A stretch of 64,000 nucleotides of DNA, from contig CAISTS010000032.1 in the NCBI GenBank assembly GCA_903888485.1, positions 289,750-353,749 on the forward strand, written 5' to 3'. A program made the position numbers and the translations under genes. Each line of letters starts with the position of its first letter. The first letter of the stretch is position 1. This document shows, one piece after another, positions 26,723-35,307 of the stretch. Under the pieces are notes generated by a model. The model was not told the DNA's origin. It saw only the letters and a program-made list of their open reading frames with translations, and ran no database searches. The DNA comes from an uncultured bacterium. Its GTDB lineage: Bacteria; Pseudomonadota; Alphaproteobacteria; Rhodospirillales; Rhodospirillaceae.

Positions 26723-26755
26723 GTGTAACTTATGTTTACACGTCACCGCGTGACG
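26723..26755. promoter_or_regulatory. Paired palindromes upstream of algH
   Basis: GTGTAA (26723-26728) pairs with TTACAC (26736-26741), and directly abutting is CGTCAC-CGC-GTGACG (26741-26755), a perfect 6-bp palindrome. They lie about 110-145 bases before the algH ATG in a locally AT-richer stretch. They could be operators or an rnhA 3' hairpin. Confidence 0.35.
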
Positions 26756-26866
26756 CACGCGCTTTCAGCGCAAGGGGCAATTGTGGCGGAACAATCTTTT
26801 CAAGTCTTGTATTCATACTTTTGACAGCCCATGCTGAGGGCTCGTGTTGCAGAAGTGCGAAGGAAT

Positions 26867-27454
26867 ATGAGCTTTTCGCGAGCCAAATCGTCTGCGGGTT
26901 ATCTGACCGGCCAGCTTCTGGTCGCGATGCCCGGAATGACCGATCCCCGTTTCGAACGCGCCGTCATTTACATGTGCGTGCATTCGATGGACGAGGGCGC
27001 CATGGGGCTCATCGTCAATAAGCCGCTGCCCGATGTGCGCTTCGGCGACATCCTGCAGAACCTGAAGATTCCGGCGCGCGCCGAGTGCTGCGCCAAGGTG
27101 CAGGTCCACCGCGGCGGCCCGGTGCAGACGCAACTCGGCTTTATCCTGCATTCGAGCGACTATCAGAAAGAAGGCACGCTGGTGGTCGACAGCGAGATCA
27201 GCCTGTCGACGACAACCGAGATTCTGCGCGCCATCGCCGAGGGCTCGGGCCCGACGCAGAATCTGATGGCGCTGGGATACGCGGGCTGGGACTCGCGCCA
27301 GCTCGACGACGAGATCAAGCGCAACGCCTGGCTCAACGTGCCGGCCGATGCTGAGCTCTTGTTCAGCCGCGACTACGACAGCAAGTGGGCAAAAGCCTTG
27401 GGCAAGCTCGGCATCGCCGCGCACCAGCTCTCATCGACCGCCGGTCACTGCTAA
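26867..27454 (+). CDS. YqgE/AlgH family protein
   Basis: A 195-residue UPF0301 protein: GYLTGQLLVAMPGMTDPRFERAVIY, EGAMGLIVNKPL, VHRGGPVQTQLGFILH and ALGYAGWDSRQLDDEI are family hallmarks. Despite the AlgH name its biochemical role is unclear; the fold is known but no enzyme activity is established. I start at the ATG at 26867, with AAGGA 4 bases upstream; an in-frame ATG 36 bases earlier lacks a ribosome site. It converges on the M16 peptidase gene with one base between stops. Confidence 0.9.
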   Translation: MSFSRAKSSAGYLTGQLLVAMPGMTDPRFERAVIYMCVHSMDEGAMGLIVNKPLPDVRFGDILQNLKIPARAECCAKVQVHRGGPVQTQLGFILHSSDYQKEGTLVVDSEISLSTTTEILRAIAEGSGPTQNLMALGYAGWDSRQLDDEIKRNAWLNVPADAELLFSRDYDSKWAKALGKLGIAAHQLSSTAGHC

Positions 27455-27455
27455 T

Positions 27456-28709
27456 CTAGATAGGCGCGCGCAGCGCGTCCAATCCATCGAGACTCTTACC
27501 TTCACCGAGCGCCGCCAGCGTAGGCGCGCCGGCGAAGATGCGTTGGGCGACCCGCGTGATGCCGGCGGCATTCACGTCCTCGACCTTGGCGATGATTTCG
27601 GACGTGGTGAGGGGGCGGCCGTAGACCATGATCTGGCGCGCGCTCTGGGCGCAGCGGCTGCCGGGGCTTTCCAGCGACATCAACAGCGAGGCCTTGATCT
27701 GGGCGCGCGCACGTTTGATTTCGTCCTCGGACACTTTCTCGGCGACCTTCTTGATTTCATCGCGCAGTACCGGCACCAGCTTCTTCACGTCGTCCTGGCC
27801 GGTCCCGAGGTAGATCGAGAACACGCCGGTGTCGGAGAACGACTGGGTGTTGGAGAACACCGAGTACGCCAGACCGCGCTTCTCGCGGATCTCCTGGAAA
27901 AGACGCGAGGACATGCCCTCGCCCAAGAGCGTGGAGAGTGCCCCTAGGTTATAGAAATCGGGATCGGCATGCGCGACCCCGCCGTAGCCAAGCACAACGT
28001 GGATCTGCTCGAGGTCGCGCGCTTGACGGAAGTGGCCGCCGGCGTAGCGGCCCGCGACTTCAGTGACCGCCGACGTGCGCGGCAGGTGCGCGAAGGTGCG
28101 CTCGCAGAGCCCCACGAAGGTGTCGTGATCGACGGCGCCGGAGGCCGATGCCACCATGCTGTCGGCGGCGTAATTGGCGCCCATGTAGAACTTGAGGCGC
28201 TCCGGCGTAACGCTGCGCACGATCTCCTCGCGGCCCAGCACCGGCCAGCCGAGCGGCTGGTTGGGAAACGCCGCGGCCTGGAAGTGATCGAAGATGATGT
28301 CGTCGGGCGTGTCGTCGGCCTGGTTGATCTCCTGCACCACCACATGCTGCTCGCGCGCGAGTTCCTCGGCGTCCATCGTCGAGTTGAGCAGAATGTCGGC
28401 GAGGATATCGACCGCGAGGCCGACGTCCTCTTTCAGGACCTTGGCGTAGTAAGCGGTGTGGTCGCGGCTGGTGTAGGCGTTGAGCTGGCCGCCGACGCTG
28501 TCCATCTCCTCGGCGATCATCTGCGCGGTGCGCCGCTGGGTGCCTTTAAAGGCCATGTGTTCCAACAGGTGCGAGATACCGTTGATGTCGGCGGTCTCGT
28601 GGCGCGTGCCGGCGGCGACCCAAATACCCACGGCAACCGTCTCCACCGACGCCATGGTATCGGTGGCGACGCGCAAACCGTTCGAAAGCGTTGTGACTTG
28701 AACAGGCAT
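27456..28709 (-). CDS. M16 family zinc metallopeptidase
   Basis: A 417-residue processing-peptidase-like enzyme with the inverted zinc motif HxxEH in HLLEHMAFKGT and the distal Glu in REQHVVVQEIN, so the active site is complete. N-terminal VTTLSNGLRVATD and the Gly-rich LSTLLGEGMSSRLFQEIREKRG loop are typical. Related to mitochondrial MPP-beta; bacterial homologues degrade small or misfolded peptides. I start at the ATG at 28707-28709, 2 bases after the thrC stop, so both are co-transcribed, as in many Alphaproteobacteria. Confidence 0.93.
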   Translation of the reverse strand: MPVQVTTLSNGLRVATDTMASVETVAVGIWVAAGTRHETADINGISHLLEHMAFKGTQRRTAQMIAEEMDSVGGQLNAYTSRDHTAYYAKVLKEDVGLAVDILADILLNSTMDAEELAREQHVVVQEINQADDTPDDIIFDHFQAAAFPNQPLGWPVLGREEIVRSVTPERLKFYMGANYAADSMVASASGAVDHDTFVGLCERTFAHLPRTSAVTEVAGRYAGGHFRQARDLEQIHVVLGYGGVAHADPDFYNLGALSTLLGEGMSSRLFQEIREKRGLAYSVFSNTQSFSDTGVFSIYLGTGQDDVKKLVPVLRDEIKKVAEKVSEDEIKRARAQIKASLLMSLESPGSRCAQSARQIMVYGRPLTTSEIIAKVEDVNAAGITRVAQRIFAGAPTLAALGEGKSLDGLDALRAPI

Positions 28710-28711
28710 GA

Positions 28712-30121
28712 TCAACGGCGGGCGTGGCTGCGGACGAAGGACTTCACTTCAGATAGGTCGTTATTGAGCACCGTAAAGCGCTCCTTGCGTTCGAAGAGAT
28801 CGGTGAGCGACGCCGGCAGGGGCGGATACACGCCCGTCGCCGCCTGTACGGCCGCCGGGAACTTGGCCGGATGAGCGGTCGCCAGTGTCATGCGCGGAAT
28901 GGCGGGATCAAGCCCGGCGACACGGCCCGCGTGCACGCCGACGGCCGTGTGCGGGTCGATCAACTCACCCGTAGTGCGATAGATCTCGCCAATGACACGC
29001 TTGGTGCCGGCGTCATCGAGACGATGGCCGACGAATAGCTTGGTCATTTCGGCGTGGGCGGCGGCGGGCACGCTGTAGCCGCCCGACTGCTTGAAGCCAT
29101 CCATGAGGCGCGCAACTTGCGCACCATCGCGCCCCACGCACTCGAACAGGAGACGCTCGAAATTCGAGGACACTTGGATGTCCATCGACGGACTGAGTGT
29201 CGGGACCACGCCTTGCGTGGTCATGGCGCCGGTCTCGAAATAGCGCGTCAGGATGTCGTTGCTGTTGGAGCCGACGATGAATTTAGCAATGGGCAAGCCC
29301 ATGCGCTGGGCGACGTAGCCGGCGAAGACATTGCCGAAGTTGCCGGTCGGCACGGAGAATGCGACGGCACGCGCGGGCGCGCCCACATGCAGCGCGGCCC
29401 AGACGTAATAGACCACCTGGGCCATGATGCGCGCCCAGTTGATCGAGTTTACCGCCGAGAGGTTCATCTCGCCGCGGAACGCCTGATCGGCGAACAGCGC
29501 TTTGACGATGTCCTGGCAGTCGTCGAAGGTGCCTTTGACGGCGATGTTGTGCACGTTGGCGGCATCGACCGTCGTCATCTGGCGGCGCTGCACGTCCGAG
29601 GTGCGCCCTTCCGGATGCAGGATGAAGATATCCACAGCCTCGCGGCCCTTCGTGGCCTCGATGGCGGCCGAGCCCGTATCGCCTGAAGTCGCGCCGACGA
29701 TGGTGATGCGGCTGCCGCGCGCCTTCAGGACGTCTTCGAACATCAGGCCCACGGCCTGGAGGGCGTAGTCCTTGAAGGCCAGCGTCGGGCCGTGGAAGAG
29801 CTCTACCAGCCAATCGTTGGCGCCCAGTTGCGTGAGCGGCGCGACGGCGCTGTGGGTGAAGCCCGCATAGGCCGCCCGGGTCAGCTTTTCGAGGTCCCCC
29901 GCGATGACGCTGCCGGCGACGAAGGGCGCCATGACGCGCGCCGCCAGGGTCGGGTAGTCGAGCCCGGCCAGCTTGGCGAAGTCGTCCTTACTCCATTGCG
30001 GCCAGGCGGCGGGCACATAGAGGCCGCCATCGGTGGCCAAGCCAGCCAGCAAAACGTCGTCAAAGCCCAGCTCGGGGGCGCGGCCGCGGGTAGACACATA
30101 ACGCAAGGAAGGCAGCTCCAT
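28712..30121 (-). CDS. thrC: Threonine synthase
   Basis: Converts O-phosphohomoserine to threonine with pyridoxal phosphate. The 469 residues begin MELPSLRYVSTRG. The cofactor lysine is in GPTLAFKDYALQ, and GATSGDTGSAAIEATKG, NSINWARIMAQ and VPTGNFGNVFAGY are conserved phosphate- and substrate-binding parts. I used the ATG at 30119-30121; an upstream extension to 30223 is not family-like. With thrB it completes the pathway from homoserine to threonine. Confidence 0.96.
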   Translation of the reverse strand: MELPSLRYVSTRGRAPELGFDDVLLAGLATDGGLYVPAAWPQWSKDDFAKLAGLDYPTLAARVMAPFVAGSVIAGDLEKLTRAAYAGFTHSAVAPLTQLGANDWLVELFHGPTLAFKDYALQAVGLMFEDVLKARGSRITIVGATSGDTGSAAIEATKGREAVDIFILHPEGRTSDVQRRQMTTVDAANVHNIAVKGTFDDCQDIVKALFADQAFRGEMNLSAVNSINWARIMAQVVYYVWAALHVGAPARAVAFSVPTGNFGNVFAGYVAQRMGLPIAKFIVGSNSNDILTRYFETGAMTTQGVVPTLSPSMDIQVSSNFERLLFECVGRDGAQVARLMDGFKQSGGYSVPAAAHAEMTKLFVGHRLDDAGTKRVIGEIYRTTGELIDPHTAVGVHAGRVAGLDPAIPRMTLATAHPAKFPAAVQAATGVYPPLPASLTDLFERKERFTVLNNDLSEVKSFVRSHARR

Positions 30122-30221
30122 AGGTAGGGTCGAAAGGCGGCGGATACTACGCGCGGCGGTGCGGAGCGGCAACCGACGCCCCAGTGCGCTGCAGTGGTCG
30201 ATAACAGGTTGATAACGCTGC

Positions 30222-30246
30222 AAGAGTCTCTTTGCGACTCTTTTTT
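30222..30246 (+). terminator. Orphan intrinsic terminator in a divergent gap
   Basis: AGAGTC (30223-30228), loop TCTTTGC, GACTCT (30236-30241), with TTTTTT running to 30246. It is a classical plus-strand terminator, yet nothing upstream on the plus strand is annotated: thrC reads away from it. It is flanked by an 8-bp inverted repeat, TTGATAAC (30209-30216) and GTTATCAA (30260-30267). A short RNA ending here is possible. Confidence 0.6.
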
Positions 30247-30395
30247 GAAATCTTCGGTTGTTATCAATGAATCACTCTACACCCAACACGCGCATGGCTA
30301 TCGTTCGTTCGGCGTCGAAAGTAGCGGCGCACAAAGAACAACAGCAGCCTCCCGCCCGCTCCTAGCGATTCAGGCGGCGCGGCGATGACCGGAGA

Positions 30396-32210
30396 ATGAA
30401 TCAAGTTGTCATGTCGCCATTGGCGCCTTCATCGAGCGGGCTAGATTTGTCGACGTCGAACATGGCGGCGCAGATGCGCTACGCCGGCACCCTCGACATC
30501 GCCTTCCAGCCCATCGTCGACATCCATACGGGGCGCGTCTTTGGCTTCGAAGCTCTGACCCGCAACGTTCAGTCGCTGGGCTTCTCCTCGCCCACCGAAT
30601 TCTTCGACCGCTGCCACGACGACGGCCAGCTTTTGGCAGTGGAGGAATACCTCCTCACCCAGGCCTTCGATAAGTTCGCGCGCATCGAGGGCTACAAGGC
30701 CCTCAAGCTGTTCATCAACCTCGACGGCCGCAACATCATGGCCGGCCCCAAGCTGGGCCTGGTCATCGCCGCTTTGCGCGACCGCTACGAGCTGACCAAC
30801 GCCAACCTCGCGCTCGAGGTGTCCGAGCGGCACGAGCTTTCCGAAACCGAAGGCGGCATTCCGGCGCTCCTGAACTTGCGCTCGCAGTTCGGCAGCCTGA
30901 CGCTCGACGACTTCGGCTCGGGCCACGCCAATCTGCAGCTGTTTTATCATGTTGAGCCGTCGATCCTGAAACTCGACCGCTTCATCATCTCATCCATCGG
31001 CTCGGACCCGAAGAAGAGCGTTTTCCTGCAGCACATCGTGCGTATGGCGCACTTGCTGGGCAGCCTGGTTGTCGCCGAAGGCGTCGAGACACCGCAGGAA
31101 TATTATGTCTGCCGCGAGCTGGGCTGCGATCTGGTGCAAGGCTATTCCGTCGCGCGGCCCACGACGTCTCTCGCCGAACTCGAGCTCAGCTATGCCGGCA
31201 TCGCCGCCCTGCGCAACCAGGACCGGCGCAAGACCGAGTCCGACGTCAACATGATCATCAATCAGCTCGACACCACCGAGCCGATCCGCATCAATCAGGA
31301 CATCATGGAAGTGTTCGATCGCTTCAAGATCGACCGCGAGCGTACGTTCTTCCCGGTGGTCGATCAGGTGGGCTTCCCGGTCGGCCTCATTCACGAGCGC
31401 GACCTTAAGGTCATCGTCTATTCCATGTACGGCCGCGAGCTCCTGCGCAATCCACGGCGCATGGCCTCGACCTCGCTGGCGGCGTTCCTGAAGCCCTGCA
31501 CGGTCGCCAACGTCAACGCCTCGACCGAGAAGATCCTTGAGATCTTCTCCTCGCACCAGGACTCGGAAGGCGTGCTGATCGTCAAGGAGAGCCAATACGG
31601 CGGCTTCCTGCATGCGCGCTCCCTACTGAAGATCATCAACGAGAAGAGCCTTCAGCTCGCCCGCGACCAGAATCCCCTCTCCCGCCTGCCCGGCAACATC
31701 CTGATCCAGGATTACCTGGCGGAGGCGGGATCGGACCCGCAGGCGGCCTATCAGTTCGCCTATCTCGACTTCGACTATTTCAAGCCGTTCAATGACAAGT
31801 TCGGATTTCGTACCGGCGACCGCGCCATCCTGATGTGCGCCGACATCCTGCGCTCGGCCTTTGCAAAGGAAGGCCGCTTCGTCGGTCATGTTGGCGGTGA
31901 TGACTTCTTCGTGGGCTTCCGCAACTCCGAAGCCGACGGCGCCATGACCGAGATCCAGGACGCGCTGGCCAAGTTCAGCCGCGACGTCGAGAGCCTCTAT
32001 CCGCCGGAAGACCGCGACAACGGCTTCATCCAGAGCGTCTCGCGTGATGGTAAAAGTCAGACCTTCCCGCTGCTGACCATCAGCGGCGCGATCCTGCACA
32101 AGGATGCGGGCCGCAACCTGCCGGGCATGGACAACCTCTCGGCGCTGATCGCCGCGGCCAAGAAGGCCGCCAAGCAGTCAACGGAGCGATTGGTCAGGGT
32201 GAATATCTAG
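30396..32210 (+). CDS. EAL-CBS-GGDEF cyclic-di-GMP protein
   Basis: A 604-residue cytoplasmic c-di-GMP protein with reversed order: EAL phosphodiesterase domain first (about 30-270), a CBS-pair region (about 290-415), then GGDEF (about 430-600). EAL residues look complete: FGFEALTR (52-54), LFINLDG, LEVSERHE, LDDFGSGHA, LKLDRF, AEGVET, QGYSVARP. The GGDEF site is GGDDF near residue 500, with the FDYFKPFNDKFG metal-site stretch, but no RxxD inhibitory site before it. Phosphodiesterase activity is likely; cyclase activity is uncertain. CBS domains usually bind adenine nucleotides. A second start at 30411 is possible. Confidence 0.9.
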   Translation: MNQVVMSPLAPSSSGLDLSTSNMAAQMRYAGTLDIAFQPIVDIHTGRVFGFEALTRNVQSLGFSSPTEFFDRCHDDGQLLAVEEYLLTQAFDKFARIEGYKALKLFINLDGRNIMAGPKLGLVIAALRDRYELTNANLALEVSERHELSETEGGIPALLNLRSQFGSLTLDDFGSGHANLQLFYHVEPSILKLDRFIISSIGSDPKKSVFLQHIVRMAHLLGSLVVAEGVETPQEYYVCRELGCDLVQGYSVARPTTSLAELELSYAGIAALRNQDRRKTESDVNMIINQLDTTEPIRINQDIMEVFDRFKIDRERTFFPVVDQVGFPVGLIHERDLKVIVYSMYGRELLRNPRRMASTSLAAFLKPCTVANVNASTEKILEIFSSHQDSEGVLIVKESQYGGFLHARSLLKIINEKSLQLARDQNPLSRLPGNILIQDYLAEAGSDPQAAYQFAYLDFDYFKPFNDKFGFRTGDRAILMCADILRSAFAKEGRFVGHVGGDDFFVGFRNSEADGAMTEIQDALAKFSRDVESLYPPEDRDNGFIQSVSRDGKSQTFPLLTISGAILHKDAGRNLPGMDNLSALIAAAKKAAKQSTERLVRVNI

Positions 32211-32215
32211 CTCCC

Positions 32216-32332
32216 TGTCATTGCCCGGCTTGTTCGGGCAATCCACGCGTCAACGAGCGCGACTCCACGTTGGTACGAGCCGATGGATGGATCACCCGCA
32301 CTCGCAGAGATGCTCGGCGGGTGATGACAAAA
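32216..32332. repeat. Palindromic dispersed repeat (REPIN/MITE-like)
   Basis: The 131-base gap behind the EAL gene is almost filled by one element with complementary ends, TGTCAT (32216-32221) and ATGACA (32325-32330). Each end is a hairpin: TTGCCCGG-CTTGTT-CGGGCAA, and TCACCCGC...GCGGGTGA. The middle contains CCACGTTGGTACGAG. This design is typical of short non-autonomous repeats scattered through alphaproteobacterial genomes. Only one copy occurs in this window, so dispersal is inferred. Confidence 0.65.
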
Positions 32333-32341
32333 GGTGGATTT

Positions 32342-32767
32342 TCAAATTCCCCAGGTCACGTAGCCTTCGGGGCTGATGGGCCAGGCGGGGTTGTACGCGA
32401 TCTCCCAGGGGTGGCCGTCGGGATCGGCGACATAGCCGCGCATGCCGCCGTGCGGCGGCGCATCGGCCTTGCGGAGCATGGTGCCGCCGAACTGCACGAG
32501 ACGATCCAAAACGGGCTGCACATCCTCGGGGCGCGTGACGTTGTGCGCGATGGCATAGGCGCTGCTGGACGATGCGGCCTCGGGCCGCCGCATATCCGCG
32601 GCCAGCTCCTTCTTGAGCCACGTGCCGAGCATCAGGCCGTTCATCTGATAGAAGATGATCTCAGGTGTCTCGAATACCGGCTTCCAGCCAAAGCCCTCGG
32701 CATAAAAACGCCGCGCGCGGGCGAGATCGGCGACGCCCAGCGTGATGACGGAGATTTGCTGCTGCAC
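32342..32767 (-). CDS. VOC superfamily (glyoxalase-like) protein
   Basis: A 141-residue vicinal-oxygen-chelate protein: ITLGVADLARARRFYAEGFGW at the N-terminus and YVADPDGHPWEIAYNP at the C-terminus, the two halves of a betaalphabetabetabeta fold. In this family small metalloenzymes act on glyoxal adducts, aromatic rings or antibiotics; the substrate here is unknown. It follows the Mla operon lipoprotein by 16 bases on the same strand and may be its last gene, though functional linkage is doubtful. Confidence 0.88.
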   Translation of the reverse strand: MQQQISVITLGVADLARARRFYAEGFGWKPVFETPEIIFYQMNGLMLGTWLKKELAADMRRPEAASSSSAYAIAHNVTRPEDVQPVLDRLVQFGGTMLRKADAPPHGGMRGYVADPDGHPWEIAYNPAWPISPEGYVTWGI

Positions 32768-32783
32768 CGTGGAGCCGGCGATC

Positions 32784-33410
32784 CTACTTGGCGGCCGCCG
32801 GCGCGTTCGGCACCGCGGCGAGATCGGTCAGGAACGCCGTGTAGACGCCGTCCATGCCGCGCGTAAACGCGGCGACGGCGGCGACTACGGTGTCGGCCTG
32901 CGCGGCTTCATTGGCCTTGTAGGTCTTCAGCAGCACCATGGAATTGTCGGCCACGCGCCGGATGCTGACCTCGATCTCGATGGCGACGGCGCTTTGGCCG
33001 CCCGTGCGCACATGCTCCCATTGCCGAAGCTCGGCGCGCAGCTCGTAGTCGCGGTCGAGGCGCATGTCCGGCGTCGTCACCTGCTCGAAGGCCTGAGCTT
33101 GACGCAGGACTTCGATCAGTCCGCGCTGGAGCATGACGCCCGGCGCCTCGACCCAGTCGTGATAGCTGTACTGCGCAAGCTGCGTGGGACCGTCGCGGTA
33201 CAGGATCGCGCGTTCGTTGAGGATACCAGCGGCGCGGAATGGCGGCACATCGAGGGTCCCGCGGATGGGACCGCCGGCGCGCGCGGGCACGGGCGCAGCC
33301 GCGCCCAAGCGATGGAACGTGTCCCGTGGCACCGGGTCCGACGAGCAGGCCGCGACCGCAAGCAGGGCCACACCGACAAGGGCGGAACGGCGGTTCATGA
33401 ACTTGCTCAT
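32784..33410 (-). CDS. ABC-type transport auxiliary lipoprotein (PqiC/MlaA-region type)
   Basis: A 208-residue lipoprotein with signal RRSALVGVALLAVAACSS (lipobox VAAC) and an ABC_trans_aux domain: LDVPPFRAAGILNERAILYR, LAQYSYHDWVEAPGVMLQR, LRAELRQWEH. PqiC-type lipoproteins cap the periplasmic MCE bridge at the outer membrane in lipid transport systems. The stop of mlaD overlaps its start (ATGA), so it belongs to the transporter operon. Confidence 0.87.
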   Translation of the reverse strand: MSKFMNRRSALVGVALLAVAACSSDPVPRDTFHRLGAAAPVPARAGGPIRGTLDVPPFRAAGILNERAILYRDGPTQLAQYSYHDWVEAPGVMLQRGLIEVLRQAQAFEQVTTPDMRLDRDYELRAELRQWEHVRTGGQSAVAIEIEVSIRRVADNSMVLLKTYKANEAAQADTVVAAVAAFTRGMDGVYTAFLTDLAAVPNAPAAAK

Positions 33411-34357
33411 TTGCCGCCCTCCTGATCCTTCTGCGGCGAGCCGCCTAGCAGAAGGCCCGGATTTTCGCGGATGGCGCGGCTGAACTCGGCCATGTTGCGG
33501 GCCGTGGCATCTGTGTTGTGCGAGATGTCGTCGACATAGCGCGCAATGGTGTCGAGCGTATAGCGCAGATCGCGCGCCGCCTCGCTGACGTTGCCCGAAC
33601 TGCTGTCCAGCATGCCGTTTACCTTGGTGATGCTCTCGGTGAGGGTCTTGCGGGTTTCTTCCAGACCCGTTGAGACCTGAGCGAGGTTCGTCGATGTTGT
33701 GTCGAAGTTGGCGATAATGGAGTCGAGATGATCGCGGTTCTGCGGCTTCAAAACCTCGGTTTCGATCATCGCCATGGCGCGCTGAACGCTGCCGGCGATC
33801 TTCTCGAGGTCGGCCATGGCTTTCGGGAGATGGGCGACCGTCGAGTCACCCAGCACCACGATGTACTTGTTGAGGTTGTCGAGCAGCGGCTTGATCGAAT
33901 TGGCCGAGAGATCGCCGAACTGAGAGCTGATGTCCTGCAGTGCTGCGAACATATTGCTGGGCTCCGCGCCCCGGATCTCGGCGCCGGGCCGCAGCAGAGA
34001 CTGACTTTTGCCGGCGCGGATATCGTTGGCGATGGCGGACAGCAGCCCCGAGACCTGCGCGCGCGCGATGCTGTCTTCGGGGATCTTCCAGCCTTCCTGG
34101 ACTTCGATGTCGACCTTGAACTGGAGCTGGTTGTTGCCGCGGTCGATGGGCGTGACGGCCTCGACCTGGCCGACCTGATAGCCCTCGTAGAACACCTGCG
34201 TGCCGAACTTGATGCCGCTGACATTACTGTAGACGGTGAAGTACCTGTCGGTGGAGCCGCTACTGCCGGCGAGCATGGAGATGACGATGATCAACGCCAC
34301 GATCATCGTCGTGACGAAGGCCCCCACTACTACGTAGTTGATACGACTGTCCTGCAT
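33407..34357 (-). CDS. mlaD: MlaD-family MCE lipid-binding protein
   Basis: A 316-residue substrate-binding subunit of an Mla-type transporter. One N-terminal membrane helix (VVVGAFVTTMIVALIIVISML) anchors it. The MCE domain (about 40-115) includes YFTVYSNVSGIKFGTQVFYEGYQVG. A long helical region follows (about 150-300) that in homologues forms the periplasmic tube. MCE hexamers shuttle phospholipids between membranes. A gap of 95 bases separates it from mlaF, longer than elsewhere in the operon, leaving room for an internal promoter. Confidence 0.92.
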   Translation of the reverse strand: MQDSRINYVVVGAFVTTMIVALIIVISMLAGSSGSTDRYFTVYSNVSGIKFGTQVFYEGYQVGQVEAVTPIDRGNNQLQFKVDIEVQEGWKIPEDSIARAQVSGLLSAIANDIRAGKSQSLLRPGAEIRGAEPSNMFAALQDISSQFGDLSANSIKPLLDNLNKYIVVLGDSTVAHLPKAMADLEKIAGSVQRAMAMIETEVLKPQNRDHLDSIIANFDTTSTNLAQVSTGLEETRKTLTESITKVNGMLDSSSGNVSEAARDLRYTLDTIARYVDDISHNTDATARNMAEFSRAIRENPGLLLGGSPQKDQEGGK

Positions 34358-34452
34358 CCTCTGATCCCCCGCCGCACCTTACACCCCAAGAAGCGGCTTT
34401 CCCTCGTGCTTTATTGTTACGGTTTTATCGTTTCCCCGTCTAATCGCCCTGC

Positions 34453-35295
34453 TCAGTCGTTGGCCGCAGTGAGGTTACGCAGGTACTCGTCCGGATCGAG
34501 CACCTTCTCTTCCGTGCGGCGGTTGAGCAGGTTCTGAATGCGTTCGTTGTCGCAGCCGCGCACTTCTTCGGTCGTGCCGACCATCAGGATGTTGCCCTTG
34601 TCGAGCACGCAGATGCGGTCGGCGATCTTGAAGGCGCTTTCCAATTCGTGCGTCACCACGACGATCGACATGCCCATGGCGTCGCGCAACGTGAGAATCA
34701 AATCGTCGATGGCCGATGCCACGACCGGGTCGAGGCCGGCGGACGGCTCGTCGCAGAACAAGATGCGCGGATCCATGACGATGGCGCGCGCGAAGGCCGC
34801 GCGCTTGATCATGCCGCCGGATAATTCGGCGGGCATCAAGGCTTCGAAGCCGTCGAGGCTGACGACCTGCATCTTCAAGCGGGCCATGATGCGCATCGTA
34901 TTGGCGTCGAGCTTGGTGTGCTCGCGCAAGGGCAGCATGATGTTCTCCAGCACGTTCATCGAGCTGAACAGCGCGCCGCCCTGGAAGGCGACGCCCATCT
35001 TCTGGCGCAGCCGGGTGCGCTCGACGTCGGAAACGCCGTGCAGGTTCTCGCCGAGGATGCGCACCTCGCCCGAGGTCGGATGCAGAAGGCCGAGCAAGGT
35101 GTTGAGCAGCGTGCTCTTGCCCGAGCCCGAGCCGCCCATGATCACCATGATCTCGCCTTCGCGCACGGACAGATCGATGCCGTGCAGGATCTCGCGCTCG
35201 CCGTAGTGAGTGACGAGCTTCTTGATCTCGACGATATCCGGAGCGCCGGAGAGGTCGGGGCGTTTGTAGTCCATCTTGCGGGCGGGTTCGTTCAT
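34453..35295 (-). CDS. mlaF: MlaF-type ABC transporter ATPase
   Basis: The 280-residue ATPase of the lipid transporter. Walker A GGSGSGKST (about 53-61), Q-loop FQGGALF, signature ELSGGMIKRAAFARA, Walker B ILFCDEPSAGLDP and switch His in VVVTHELES. The GGALF and LSGGM variants are typical of MlaF rather than of importers. In E. coli MlaF is bound by the STAS protein MlaB for stability and activity; the STAS gene here lies two genes upstream. Gap to mlaE: 12 bases. Confidence 0.94.
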   Translation of the reverse strand: MNEPARKMDYKRPDLSGAPDIVEIKKLVTHYGEREILHGIDLSVREGEIMVIMGGSGSGKSTLLNTLLGLLHPTSGEVRILGENLHGVSDVERTRLRQKMGVAFQGGALFSSMNVLENIMLPLREHTKLDANTMRIMARLKMQVVSLDGFEALMPAELSGGMIKRAAFARAIVMDPRILFCDEPSAGLDPVVASAIDDLILTLRDAMGMSIVVVTHELESAFKIADRICVLDKGNILMVGTTEEVRGCDNERIQNLLNRRTEEKVLDPDEYLRNLTAAND

Positions 35296-35307
35296 GGCAC
35301 CGTTCCG

